Shown one piece after another: positions 53,629-63,197 of a DNA stretch of 64,000 nt. The stretch covers positions 1-64,000 of the forward strand of contig NZ_QLSZ01000011.1 in the NCBI RefSeq assembly GCF_003268855.1, read 5' to 3'. The DNA comes from Flavobacterium aciduliphilum. Its GTDB lineage: Bacteria > Bacteroidota > Bacteroidia > Flavobacteriales > Flavobacteriaceae. Each line of letters begins with the position of its first letter. Position 1 is the first letter of the stretch. The position numbers and the translations under genes are program-made. The notes under the pieces were generated by a model, which saw nothing but the letters and a program-made list of their open reading frames with translations, was not told where the DNA came from and did no database searches.

Positions 53629-54743
53629 GATGCGACTAACTTTTTTATTTCGTATTCAAATTTGTTAGTAGTAAACATTTGTGACCATGCTACAGCTTCT
53701 TTTATTTTATGCTCATAAGCTACTTGATTCTCCAAAAGTTGTAAAATATTTTGTGTGTCATCACTTAAAAACTCCGTCAAGAGAATCCCTCTTGAGCCAA
53801 ATCCTAACATTGAACTAACACAAGAAACGGATGTCGTTACAGGCAAACAACCCCAAAACATGGCTTCAGCAATTACTTTTGGCCATCCTTCACTTTTTGA
53901 GGGTAAGAGTAAAAAATGACTGTTTTTGTATACTCCTTTCATAGTTTCTTTCGACACATTTCCTTTTAAACAAATAAAAGGATGCAGATTATTTGATTCA
54001 ATATAATGTTTCAAAAATGGCATTTCAGCACCTTCTCCATAAATAGAAAGATTCACTTCAAACCCTTTCATTTTAAGTGCTTCAATTAATTGAATGGCAT
54101 AAAGAGGTTGCTTCCCTTTTGTCAAAGTTCCCACAAAAATAAAGTTTATTTGACCTTCTAACTTTCTTGGTTGAATTTCTTCGATATCAGCATCTGAGTA
54201 GGTAGCTGTGAAAAAAGATTTTATATTTTTAGATTGATTATTCCACGTTCCATACACCAATACGTTCATGTTTTTAGTCAAAAAAGTATTATGTAAAATC
54301 CATTTTTGAAATCTATAACTCAAGGGTTGTTTGGCACATGGATCCCAATTTCCTGCATATTTAGCTGTTTTCGTTTTCTTTGGAAAAAAAACTTGAATCA
54401 AACACCCTAATAAGCCTATATTTCCTGGACATCTGAGGTGAATATGATCAGAATATCTCATCGCTTTGAATATTGTGATACCTATAATAGGAATTTTTAA
54501 CAAAGCTAAAAATGTATTTTTACTACTCAATACATCAAAACTATTAATTTCAATAAATTTAATTTTTGAATGACTATAATTGCAATCAATAGACTCTTTT
54601 TTTTGAAAACTTCTAGGAGCGACAATGATTAATTCGTCTACATATTTTGACCAAATATTCATTTCCATTACATAAGGAGCATAGGCGCTAATGGAATTTC
54701 CATAAACGAAATGAGGAACATGAGTAATGATTACAAATTTCAT
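53625..54743 (-). CDS. Glycosyltransferase family 4
   Basis: 372 residues. VYGNSISAYAPYVMEMNIWS at the N-terminus and a GT-B C-terminal half: LEGQINFIFVGTLTKGKQPL, FICLKGNVSKETMKGVYKNS and LLLPSKSEGWPKVIAEAMFW. It separates from the neighbouring GT2 gene by only 2 bp. Specificity unknown. Confidence 0.9.
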   Translation of the reverse strand: MKFVIITHVPHFVYGNSISAYAPYVMEMNIWSKYVDELIIVAPRSFQKKESIDCNYSHSKIKFIEINSFDVLSSKNTFLALLKIPIIGITIFKAMRYSDHIHLRCPGNIGLLGCLIQVFFPKKTKTAKYAGNWDPCAKQPLSYRFQKWILHNTFLTKNMNVLVYGTWNNQSKNIKSFFTATYSDADIEEIQPRKLEGQINFIFVGTLTKGKQPLYAIQLIEALKMKGFEVNLSIYGEGAEMPFLKHYIESNNLHPFICLKGNVSKETMKGVYKNSHFLLLPSKSEGWPKVIAEAMFWGCLPVTTSVSCVSSMLGFGSRGILLTEFLSDDTQNILQLLENQVAYEHKIKEAVAWSQMFTTNKFEYEIKKLVAS

Positions 54744-54745
54744 TT

Positions 54746-55756
54746 TTATTGTTGTTTTGGTCTATCAATGAATAGGCTTAACCAGCCCATAATTCTACCC
54801 ATAGACTCCGTAAATGCTTCAAGTCGTTTTTGAGTTGTAAAAATATTACTAAATCTAATTACAATTAAGAGCAGCGTAATTAAATTCCATTTCACTCGAG
54901 CCTTAAAATTAGGATTCGGGTTTTTGATTCTCCAAACATACCAACCGTTTCGAACCACCATTTTTCCATACTTATATTTATTAGGTCTTCCAGATTCGTT
55001 ATGAAAATGACCCAATTTAGCGTTAGTATTTATGTATAATTTTCCTTTTTTGGATAATCTCAAAGTAAAATCAGCATCTTCATAAAGTCCATAGCCTTCA
55101 AAATAATGAGAAAATTGAAACTCCTCAAATACTGATATTCTAAAAGATGAAACCCCTCCCATTAATTGTTCAACTTGATATGTTTTTCCTGATGGAGGTA
55201 AAAAACCAATGCTTCTACCATGTGAAAAATCAGGTAAAAAACCTGGTGGTTTATCGCTATCCAATCCGATTTTTTTTCTTAAAATAAATCGAAAACCGTC
55301 CCTTCTTTTATAACCATCAAAATAAAAATTCTCAATTTTTACATCTTCTTCATTTTGAACCCGATTCCAATATACTTCATTGGAAATATAACCACCTACT
55401 CCCAATGCATCTGGCTTTTCAATATAGGTTGCAATGATGTTTTTAAAATATTCCTTATCTAATATAGTATCATCATCCAAGAAACAAACAATATCACTAT
55501 TTGAAGCCACTTTAGAAATACCAAAATTTCTTTGTTTAGTTAATCCTCTTTCTGATTCTGATACCAAATAATATTTAAGATTTTCAAAAGTATTCTTTTC
55601 TAATATCTCTCTAGTTTTATCATTAGTCGAACCATCAATAATTAATATTTCATCAGGATATAAACTTTGCGTTTGAACCGATTTGAGTAACTTTAAAAGC
55701 GGCTCAGGTCGCATATAGGTACAAATTATTAATGTAAACCGGGTTCTCATAATCAA
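54746..55756 (-). CDS. Glycosyltransferase family 2
   Basis: 336 residues of the GT-A fold: FTLIICTYMRPEPLLKLLKS, ILIIDGSTNDKTREILE and the metal-binding DxD region IVCFLDDDTILDKEYFKNII; acceptor-side segment YFEGYGLYEDADFTLRLSKK. The C-terminal end is basic and partly hydrophobic (NLITLLLIVIRFSNIF), perhaps membrane-associated. Inverting enzyme; substrate unknown. Confidence 0.91.
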   Translation of the reverse strand: MIMRTRFTLIICTYMRPEPLLKLLKSVQTQSLYPDEILIIDGSTNDKTREILEKNTFENLKYYLVSESERGLTKQRNFGISKVASNSDIVCFLDDDTILDKEYFKNIIATYIEKPDALGVGGYISNEVYWNRVQNEEDVKIENFYFDGYKRRDGFRFILRKKIGLDSDKPPGFLPDFSHGRSIGFLPPSGKTYQVEQLMGGVSSFRISVFEEFQFSHYFEGYGLYEDADFTLRLSKKGKLYINTNAKLGHFHNESGRPNKYKYGKMVVRNGWYVWRIKNPNPNFKARVKWNLITLLLIVIRFSNIFTTQKRLEAFTESMGRIMGWLSLFIDRPKQQ

Positions 55757-55757
55757 T

Positions 55758-56627
55758 TTATACTTTTAAAACAACAACGATATTACCTGCTGTCAATTCT
55801 TCTGTTGAATATTTGATGTAATCTTCATGCAAATTCAACTTTTTGAATAAATCCATATTTTTTGAATTTTCATTCAATCTATCATAAGACAAATAAACAA
55901 TTTCCAAATCTAATTTTGTAAAAAGCTCAATAAATTGTGGCAATCTCATTCGATTATGATAATCAAATCTTGTCTGAATTTTATCCCATTGGGAAGGACT
56001 GTATTGAAGAAAATCTTGAAGAGAAATTGATTTATCTCCATGTTGTCTAAGATCACTAGGTGAAATAAAATGAACAATAAAAGTTCCTTTATTAACACTT
56101 CTTTTAATTTTTTTATGCATTTCTTCTATGTCATTAGGACTCACATGAGATAGAACATATCTTGAAAAAACGATATCAATATTTGGTATATCTTCAAAAA
56201 TAATATTCTTAGATGGAAAATAATCTACTTCATGTGGCAAACCATATTTATTTGCCTTTTCAACATCTACTTTTAAATTATATTCTTTTTCAAAATCGAG
56301 ATTAAATTTTAATATTGAACTTTTCCTATAATGTTCATTAATATCGTAGGTATATACCTTACTTACTTTTCCAAAGTATATAAAAAAGTAAGGCATTATA
56401 GGAAACCAACCTGAACCTATCTCTAAAACTTTCTTATTTTTTAAGTCAAATTTTAAATCATTCAACAATAGTATAAGTATATTATATGTTGATTCAGATA
56501 ATTTGATTTTACTTTTAATTTTTTTCTTATTACTCAAAAATTGAATAATATGATAGAAATAATCCCCTATTTTATTGGGTAATAATGATAAGAATTTAAA
56601 GAAATTTGTTTTTATCTGATGTTTCAT
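55758..56627 (-). CDS. Class I SAM-dependent methyltransferase
   Basis: 289 residues. SAM-binding motif I KVLEIGSGWFPIMPYFFIYF around residue 80, then TYDINEHYRKS and IDIVFSRYVLSHVSPNDIEE (motif IV region, with HV as in Methyltransf_11/12). It has a basic N-terminus (KKIKSKIKLSE). Likely methylates the glycan or its precursor and could act in chain capping; that is inference from the locus. Overlaps the deacetylase-like gene by 4 bp. Confidence 0.85.
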   Translation of the reverse strand: MKHQIKTNFFKFLSLLPNKIGDYFYHIIQFLSNKKKIKSKIKLSESTYNILILLLNDLKFDLKNKKVLEIGSGWFPIMPYFFIYFGKVSKVYTYDINEHYRKSSILKFNLDFEKEYNLKVDVEKANKYGLPHEVDYFPSKNIIFEDIPNIDIVFSRYVLSHVSPNDIEEMHKKIKRSVNKGTFIVHFISPSDLRQHGDKSISLQDFLQYSPSQWDKIQTRFDYHNRMRLPQFIELFTKLDLEIVYLSYDRLNENSKNMDLFKKLNLHEDYIKYSTEELTAGNIVVVLKV

Positions 56628-58246
56628 TTTTCAATATTAATTCTTATGTATATTAAATCTGTTTTGTTTTTTACAAAAATAGTACCTTGATAATCGACAT
56701 CTAAAATCACTTTTTCAAAATTTGACCAATAGGCTACTAATTCTTGTATTGTGGGATTCCAAATGTCTCTATTTTTAATTTTTTCTCCTAGGAATTCAAA
56801 ATTTTTAGACACCTCATTATCAATTACATTCATATTCACAAACATTCTTCCTTCATGATATTCCATAGGTACGGAAAAATAAGTATGTGCTATAAAAACC
56901 CCTTTTTCTTTTATAAACAAATCGATATTTCTGGGACTTAATGCTTGTTTAAAATCAATCATTTCTAAGGTTTGAAAAACATAAAATTCCTTTTCATGCA
57001 AGGTATGTTTAAATAGAATTGGGCAGTATTTTGCAAAAGTATAAGGTTTCTTTTGATTTTCGTTCCAATGCAAAAAAACATGGAATATTTTTGCACTGAT
57101 TTGAATTAAATTTAGAATAAGAGGAGTTATATATCGAATCTTTTTTTGAAAAAAAATCTTTTTAAAATTTGTAGCAGTACTTTTATATTTCAAAATCAGT
57201 AGTTCATCATTATAAAAATGGAAAATAATATTTTTAATCATTAACTGTATCCGCTGTACTAAAGATCTATTTTTAGTTCCATTCCAAAAACTCTTCAGCG
57301 TAAAATGTTGAGGGTTACACTGATTTATTACACCTAAAGTTGCTGTTCCTGAATCAATATAATTCCACAAAACTTGAATATTTTTCTGATGTAAAACAGT
57401 TTCATAGTGTTTTTCAGAAATTAAACTATTTTTAAATAGTGAAAAATTATACGGTTGATATCCATGATCTATCCATGTTGTAATATCATCTAATGGTGGT
57501 TGAAATGAAGAAAAATCTTCAAAACTTTCTTGATCTGATTTAATAGATTGAGACAAAGAATGATAACACAATTCGTGTCCCTCGTCACTCCACTTCATCA
57601 ACTCATCTCTATCATTTTGAAGAGAAGCATTATCCTCTCGTTTTGAAAAATGATTTAAAAAAAACCCTTTTGTAATTTTTATTCCTGTTTTATGAAACAA
57701 TTCTCGTTGTAATTTTAGATTTTCTTTAGTATCAAAATCACAATGATCTGTAAAACAAACGACAGGAACAAAGGGAATCTTTGATCTACTAAACTCAACT
57801 GCATAACCATTTGTGATTAATAATTCTGGGGAAACCTTACTTTTTATTGGTGAAACTGCTTGAACAATTTTTTTATTATTTTGTTTTCCTTGATATTGAG
57901 TTATGGGTTTTGAAAATTCTGGATTAAATCGCCAATAAAGTACACAAGGTGTTTTGGGACTAATTTCCCAAAAGCCCAAAGCAGTATTCGCTTGTATCAT
58001 AGTCCCATCATCCAATTGAATAATCTTTGGACAAAATTCATTTGCAATTCGAGATGTTTTACAATCCACCCATTGATAATCATGATTTCTGAATTTCTTG
58101 ATGGGAAATTTAAAAACTATTATAAAGTCTAAAGAATTGTTTTTGGTAAAAAAATCATCACTATCAAAAACAACCTTATGATTTTTTAACTGAAAATCAC
58201 ATCGTTTTAATATTTCTTTTGTTACTAAAGTTACTGATTCAATCAT
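56624..58246 (-). CDS. Polysaccharide deacetylase-like protein of the glycan locus
   Basis: 540 residues. The central part resembles a NodB/polysaccharide deacetylase core: FVPVVCFTDHCDFDTKENLK (D-H-x-D, metal site) around residue 180, and WSDEGHELCYHSLSQSIKSD (H-x3-H-S) around 235. The flanks are unusual: about 165 residues in front (NFWEISPKT-like strands) and about 240 behind with aromatic-rich segments. No signal peptide is seen, so it may act on cytoplasmic lipid-linked intermediates. It could also be a non-catalytic relative. Placed among glycosyltransferases, overlapping one gene by 4 bp. Confidence 0.65.
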   Translation of the reverse strand: MIESVTLVTKEILKRCDFQLKNHKVVFDSDDFFTKNNSLDFIIVFKFPIKKFRNHDYQWVDCKTSRIANEFCPKIIQLDDGTMIQANTALGFWEISPKTPCVLYWRFNPEFSKPITQYQGKQNNKKIVQAVSPIKSKVSPELLITNGYAVEFSRSKIPFVPVVCFTDHCDFDTKENLKLQRELFHKTGIKITKGFFLNHFSKREDNASLQNDRDELMKWSDEGHELCYHSLSQSIKSDQESFEDFSSFQPPLDDITTWIDHGYQPYNFSLFKNSLISEKHYETVLHQKNIQVLWNYIDSGTATLGVINQCNPQHFTLKSFWNGTKNRSLVQRIQLMIKNIIFHFYNDELLILKYKSTATNFKKIFFQKKIRYITPLILNLIQISAKIFHVFLHWNENQKKPYTFAKYCPILFKHTLHEKEFYVFQTLEMIDFKQALSPRNIDLFIKEKGVFIAHTYFSVPMEYHEGRMFVNMNVIDNEVSKNFEFLGEKIKNRDIWNPTIQELVAYWSNFEKVILDVDYQGTIFVKNKTDLIYIRINIEK

Positions 58247-58247
58247 C

Positions 58248-59402
58248 TTAATATTGTTTTTTTGAATTGATGAAATCCGAATAATACTCTAGACTTTGTT
58301 TAGCAATAATTGGTGTACTAAAGTTATTGAGTACTTTTTCTCGAGCATGAAACCCCATCTTTTGTCTTAATTCAGTATCATTCAACAGCAATGTAATCTT
58401 GTCTGCAAAGACTTTATGATCTTTAGGATGAACCAAAAAACCCTCTACTTCATTCTGAATCATCTCAGAAGCCCAACCAATATTTGAAGCTACAATTGCT
58501 TTTTGCATAGCCATGGCTTCCAACCAAGAAACTGGAAAAGCTTCTGCAAATGTTGGAAATACGCAAACTGTGGCTTTTTCAATGTACTTGTTCATTTCGC
58601 TATAAGATTTTTCGCCTAAATACTGAACATTTTTTAAAGCAGACTCATCAAATAATTCTTGCATCATGTTCCAAACCGATGGATTTCCTGTCAATGTATC
58701 TCCAGAATCTTTTCCGATTAATACTAATCTCACTTTAGGGTTTTCCATAATAATTTCGTTAAAAATTTTAGGGAGCTCTAATAATCCTTTTTTTCTGATT
58801 AAAGTTCCAAAATAAAGTATTGTGCTAGAATCATTTGTATTTTGAGTTGGGATAAATTGTGAGACATCGATTGCATTAGGAATCACTTTGAATGATTGCT
58901 TAAATCCAAGAATCTCTTTTGATTGCAACGCAGTATAATGACTCACAGCAATAACACCGTTGGCTCTTCTTAAGGCCAATTTTTCGCGAAATCTATTCCT
59001 CCACTTACTCTTTCTTTCTTCCAACTTACAAAAATAAGTATCACTACCATGAAGTTTTATTATCGTTGGGCAATTTGTATTTATATAGGAAGTTAGTCCG
59101 ATCCAATCTGGTGCTTCTAAAAGATCAATTTTTCCTTTGATGTATAAATTTTTAATTAAACTTTCTATTTTTTTTTGAGTAAAAAAGTATGAAAACCCTT
59201 TAATAGTTTGATTTTTAAATTTATAAATAGATAAGGAACCTTCTATAAAAAAATCGTCTTTTTCTTGGTTACATACTATAACAACTATTTCGTGTCCTAA
59301 TTCAATAAGCCCTTTTGATAAATTTAGAATACTCGTCCCTATACCTCCTGAGGAGCCTGTTAGTGGATGAGGAAATTCTGGAGTCAGAAAAGCTATTTTC
59401 AT
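58248..59402 (-). CDS. Glycosyltransferase family 4
   Basis: 384 residues. MKIAFLTPEFPHPLTGSSGG at the N-terminus, LEAPDWIGLTSY and KLHGSDTYFCKLEE (the acceptor side). The donor-binding half has STILYFGTLIRKKGLLELPK, NVQYLGEKSYSEMNKYIEKA and FPTFAEAFPVSWLEAMAMQK (E-x7-E region). Begins 83 bp after the dehydratase gene, the largest gap in the block. Confidence 0.92.
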   Translation of the reverse strand: MKIAFLTPEFPHPLTGSSGGIGTSILNLSKGLIELGHEIVVIVCNQEKDDFFIEGSLSIYKFKNQTIKGFSYFFTQKKIESLIKNLYIKGKIDLLEAPDWIGLTSYINTNCPTIIKLHGSDTYFCKLEERKSKWRNRFREKLALRRANGVIAVSHYTALQSKEILGFKQSFKVIPNAIDVSQFIPTQNTNDSSTILYFGTLIRKKGLLELPKIFNEIIMENPKVRLVLIGKDSGDTLTGNPSVWNMMQELFDESALKNVQYLGEKSYSEMNKYIEKATVCVFPTFAEAFPVSWLEAMAMQKAIVASNIGWASEMIQNEVEGFLVHPKDHKVFADKITLLLNDTELRQKMGFHAREKVLNNFSTPIIAKQSLEYYSDFINSKKQY

Positions 59403-59485
59403 GGTTACAACTATTAAAAAGAAAAAAGTTTACTGAATTTAACAATAAACTTTATTTTAAGGATATATATCAGAGACATCTTCAA

Positions 59486-61450
59486 TTAGTCTTTAACGTC
59501 CAAGGCTTCAAAAGTAGAGTTCAAACTTTTAAATTCGGGTACTATTTTCTTCATTTTCGAAACAATTTGCTGATTTGTTCCCGTTCTAGCAAGATCAATT
59601 AATAGTTCTACAGATTTTGAAACCACCTCATGTTCTTTACAATTTTCAACCGCAATCATGATTTTTTCATTATGAGTAGGTAAATTTTCTGCACTATTAT
59701 TTAATAACTCTTCATATAATTTTTCTCCTGGGCGCAAACCAACGATAGCAATCTTGATATCTAAATCTGGTTTATATCCAGCAAGACGAATCATTTTGTG
59801 TGCTAAATCAATGATTTTTACTGGTTCACCCATATCAAAAATATATATTTCTCCACCTGAACCCATCGCTCCAGCTTCCATAACTAATTGACAAGCTTCT
59901 GGAATAGTCATAAAATAGCGAATAATATCAGGATGAGTAATTGTAACAGGACCCCCTTCTTGTATTTGCTTTGTAAACAAAGGAACTACAGAACCATTTG
60001 ATCCCAAAACATTTCCAAAACGAGTAGTAATAAACTTGGTCGTGTCTTGATTTAATTTCAAATTACTAAAATGCTTGGATTGGACATACATCTCAGCAAT
60101 TCGTTTACTAGCACCCATGACACTACTCGGATTGACAGCTTTATCTGTAGATACCATAACAAATCTTTCAATATTATATTTCTGCGATAAATCCGTAACA
60201 TTTTTAGAACCTAAAACATTTGTAAAAATGGCTTGACCTGGGTTTTCTTCCATCATAGGTACATGCTTATAGGCTGCAGCATGAAAAACTACATTAGGTT
60301 TAAAATCAGCAAATACTCTTTCAAGAGATTCATAATCTCTAACGTCAGTAATGGAATTATAAATCTCAATTTCTTTTTGTAAAGTATGAATCTCTAAAGA
60401 CAGATTATGAAGCGGTGTTTCAGCTTGGTCAAGCAAAATTACCCTTATAGGTTTAAAATTAATAATTTGTCTAACTATTTCACTTCCAATTGAGCCAGCT
60501 GCACCTGTAACAAGAATTGCTTTATTTTCTAATTTTTTAGAAATTGAATCGGTATCTAATCTTATAGGATTTCGCTCTAACAAATCATTAATATCAAAAC
60601 TTTTTATACTTTTAGCTATTTCAGTTCCATCACTCCAATTAGAAACAACTGGTAAAGAAAATATCTTAAAACCATAACTTATACATTCTTCCGCAATATT
60701 AATTCTTTCTACTTTTGACAAGGTATTATCAGCTATTATTAATGCTTCTACTTTCTTAATTTTTAATAGCGTAGGAACTCCTTTTTTTAAAGGAAAAATA
60801 GGAAGATTCAATATTCGCATAGTAGAATTATTGCTTTTACTATCAATAAAACCACATATTTTGAATCTTGATGGTTTCTCAACTTTCAAAGCATTTGCAA
60901 CTGCAATAGCATTATCATCTATTCCATATATTAGAGCTTTTATTTTCTCTGCATTTGTTTTTTGATTTTTTCTACCAAGTTTATCATACAAGTATTTAAC
61001 AACTATTCTTAGAAAAAACAACAAAGAAAAAGAAACTAATGTATATAAAAAAGCTCCTGTTGTCATGAATAATTTTGATCGACCAATAATAATTATTAAA
61101 TAATTTAAAAATACAATAACTGCAAAAGTGGAAAATTGAGAAAATAATAATTTTAATGAATCAATTAATGAAGTATGCCTAATTATTCCTGAATGGGTTC
61201 TAAAGATTTTAAAGAAAAAAAAGTTAACAGAAGTAATTAAAATAATTCCAGTTAATAAATGATGGCGATTAATAAAATTCAAACCCATTCCTTGTAAAAG
61301 AAAATAAGTCAAAGTTCCTGAAAAAAGTATGATACCTAAATCAATAAATAATATGATCCATCTAGGCAAATAACCAAATTTTTTAGGATTCAAAAAATGT
61401 CCTTTACTGGAAAAAAAATTAAAAATACTAGGTCTTTTTATTTTGTCCAT
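59486..61450 (-). CDS. Nucleotide-sugar 4,6-dehydratase (CapD/PglF/WbpM family)
   Basis: 654 residues: four N-terminal membrane helices (about 28-150), a Rossmann-like CoA-binding domain (about 165-290) and a short-chain dehydratase domain (about 310-620). The latter has GAAGSIGSEIVRQI (NAD), DQAETPLHNLSLEI and VMVSTDKAVNPSSVMGASKR, in which the usual catalytic Tyr is Met, as in PglF and WbpM. It oxidises and dehydrates UDP-GlcNAc at C4/C6. The next gene upstream encodes the matching aminotransferase, pointing to a 4-amino-4,6-dideoxy sugar of bacillosamine type. Confidence 0.93.
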   Translation of the reverse strand: MDKIKRPSIFNFFSSKGHFLNPKKFGYLPRWIILFIDLGIILFSGTLTYFLLQGMGLNFINRHHLLTGIILITSVNFFFFKIFRTHSGIIRHTSLIDSLKLLFSQFSTFAVIVFLNYLIIIIGRSKLFMTTGAFLYTLVSFSLLFFLRIVVKYLYDKLGRKNQKTNAEKIKALIYGIDDNAIAVANALKVEKPSRFKICGFIDSKSNNSTMRILNLPIFPLKKGVPTLLKIKKVEALIIADNTLSKVERINIAEECISYGFKIFSLPVVSNWSDGTEIAKSIKSFDINDLLERNPIRLDTDSISKKLENKAILVTGAAGSIGSEIVRQIINFKPIRVILLDQAETPLHNLSLEIHTLQKEIEIYNSITDVRDYESLERVFADFKPNVVFHAAAYKHVPMMEENPGQAIFTNVLGSKNVTDLSQKYNIERFVMVSTDKAVNPSSVMGASKRIAEMYVQSKHFSNLKLNQDTTKFITTRFGNVLGSNGSVVPLFTKQIQEGGPVTITHPDIIRYFMTIPEACQLVMEAGAMGSGGEIYIFDMGEPVKIIDLAHKMIRLAGYKPDLDIKIAIVGLRPGEKLYEELLNNSAENLPTHNEKIMIAVENCKEHEVVSKSVELLIDLARTGTNQQIVSKMKKIVPEFKSLNSTFEALDVKD

Positions 61451-61471
61451 ATTTTTTCTGAAAATAAATCT

Positions 61472-62599
61472 TTAAAAGCGAGTAACTTGTTCCTTAATTC
61501 TTTGCTTTTCTTCTTCATTTAGATTAGATCCTGATGGCAAACAAAGACCGGAATTAAACAATTTTTCTGATACTGAGCCACCATAATATGGTGAATGTGA
61601 AAACACAGGTTGCAAGTGCATAGGCTTCCATAAAGGCCTACTCTCAATATTTGCCTTTTCTAAATGAAGTCGCAATTTTTCGCTATCATTATTTTTTGAT
61701 TCAATATATATTGCAGTTAACCAATGATTGGAAAAAAAATTATCATTAGGTTCTTTTAATAAATGTATTTGCTCATATTCATCAAATAGTTCTTGATAAA
61801 ATTTATTCATTGCTCTTCTTTTAGCAATATGATTGTCTAAAACCTCCATTTGCCCTCTACCAATACCAGCACAAATATTACTCATTCTGTAGTTATAACC
61901 AATCTCACTATGCTGATAATGTGGCGCATGATCTCTTGCTTGTGTTGATAAAAAAACTACTTTATCTTTTTGTTCTTTTGTCTTGCACACTAGAGCACCT
62001 CCACCAGATGTAGTTATAATTTTATTCCCATTAAACGATAATATAGCCAAATCACCAAGGGTACCACATCTTCTGCCTTTGTAGCTACTTCCTAATGCTT
62101 CCGCACTATCCTCAACAATTGGAATTTCATATTTAGAAGCAATTGATTGAATATCATCAAACTTCGCAGGCATACCATATAAATGCACAACAATAATTGC
62201 CTTTGGTTTTTTGCCTTTAGCTATTCTATCTATAATAGCATGTTCAAGCGCATTAGGACACATATTCCATGTCTCAGGCTCACTATCCACAAAAACAGGT
62301 GTAGCTCCAACATATACAATAGGATTTGCCGAAGCTGAAAAAGTCATACTCTGACAAATAACTTCATCATCTTTTTTTACCCCTAATAATACTAATGCCA
62401 AATGTAACGCAGCAGTTCCAGAACTCAAAGCCGCTACTTGACTATCGTTATCTAAATATTTTTCTAAATCAGATTCAAAACCTGAAACATTAGGCCCTAA
62501 AGGAGCTACCCAATTCGTATCAAATGCTTCTTGAACATACCTTTGCTCATTTCCTCCCATGTGCGGTGAAGACAACCATATCTTTGAATTATCCATCAA
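61472..62599 (-). CDS. DegT/DnrJ/EryC1/StrS-family sugar aminotransferase
   Basis: PLP enzyme that aminates the 4-keto sugar made by the neighbouring dehydratase; PglE-like. 375 residues (374 if the second Met is used). Features: WLSSPHMGGNEQRYVQEAF, ALSSGTAALHLALVLLGVK, VEDSAEALGSSYKGRRCGTL and the PLP lysine in LSFNGNKIITTSGGGALVCK. The C-terminus has RPLWKPMHLQPVF. No acetyltransferase (PglD) gene accompanies it. Overlaps the sugar transferase gene by 11 bp. Confidence 0.93.
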   Translation of the reverse strand: MMDNSKIWLSSPHMGGNEQRYVQEAFDTNWVAPLGPNVSGFESDLEKYLDNDSQVAALSSGTAALHLALVLLGVKKDDEVICQSMTFSASANPIVYVGATPVFVDSEPETWNMCPNALEHAIIDRIAKGKKPKAIIVVHLYGMPAKFDDIQSIASKYEIPIVEDSAEALGSSYKGRRCGTLGDLAILSFNGNKIITTSGGGALVCKTKEQKDKVVFLSTQARDHAPHYQHSEIGYNYRMSNICAGIGRGQMEVLDNHIAKRRAMNKFYQELFDEYEQIHLLKEPNDNFFSNHWLTAIYIESKNNDSEKLRLHLEKANIESRPLWKPMHLQPVFSHSPYYGGSVSEKLFNSGLCLPSGSNLNEEEKQRIKEQVTRF

Positions 62600-63197
62600 T
62601 TTTATTTTTATTCTGTAATAATTTACTAATATACAAAAATAGTACAGAAAAATATATTTTAATATTTTTTTCTTGATATAATTGTTTATCTAACTCATAT
62701 TTATGAGGCAAAATAACTTCTTCATAATAAGAAACTATATCATCTTTTGTTGCCAATAACTCATCTTCATTAAAATAAATTAAAGCAGAATAACTCAACA
62801 TACCTGGCTTTGTTTTTAATATCTCTTGATACATGCTAGGGTATTTCTGAATATAAGAAATTACTTGAGGTCTTGGCCCTACTAAAGACATGTCCCCTTT
62901 TAAGATATTATAGAGTTGTGGAATTTCGTCTAATTTATATTTTCTCAAAAAATGACCAATCGTGGTTATTCTTTCATCATTTTCACCTTTAGTTAAAGCA
63001 TACTCATCCTCTGAATTAACAACCATGGTACGAAATTTATATATTTTGAATTCTTTACCATGTTTACCTACTCTACTTTGAGAAAAAAAAACTGGAAAAG
63101 ATTGAAATAAAAGCATTAAAAACACTATTATAATAAGGAATGGCATCAACAAAACAATGGCAATGAAGGAAAATAATATATCTAAAATGCGAATCAA
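62589..63197 (-). CDS. Initiating sugar transferase (PglC-like)
   Basis: Monotopic phosphoglycosyl transferase that loads the first sugar, probably the diNAc-bacillosamine-type sugar, onto undecaprenyl phosphate. 202 residues: the re-entrant membrane helix (FSFIAIVLLMPFLIIIVFLM), KIYKFRTMVVNSEDEYALTK, KYKLDEIPQLYNILKGDMS, VGPRPQVISYIQKYP and TKPGMLSYSALIYFNEDELL. No other domain is present. It is coupled to cutC by a 4-bp overlap and to the aminotransferase. Confidence 0.92.
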   Translation of the reverse strand: MIRILDILFSFIAIVLLMPFLIIIVFLMLLFQSFPVFFSQSRVGKHGKEFKIYKFRTMVVNSEDEYALTKGENDERITTIGHFLRKYKLDEIPQLYNILKGDMSLVGPRPQVISYIQKYPSMYQEILKTKPGMLSYSALIYFNEDELLATKDDIVSYYEEVILPHKYELDKQLYQEKNIKIYFSVLFLYISKLLQNKNKIDG

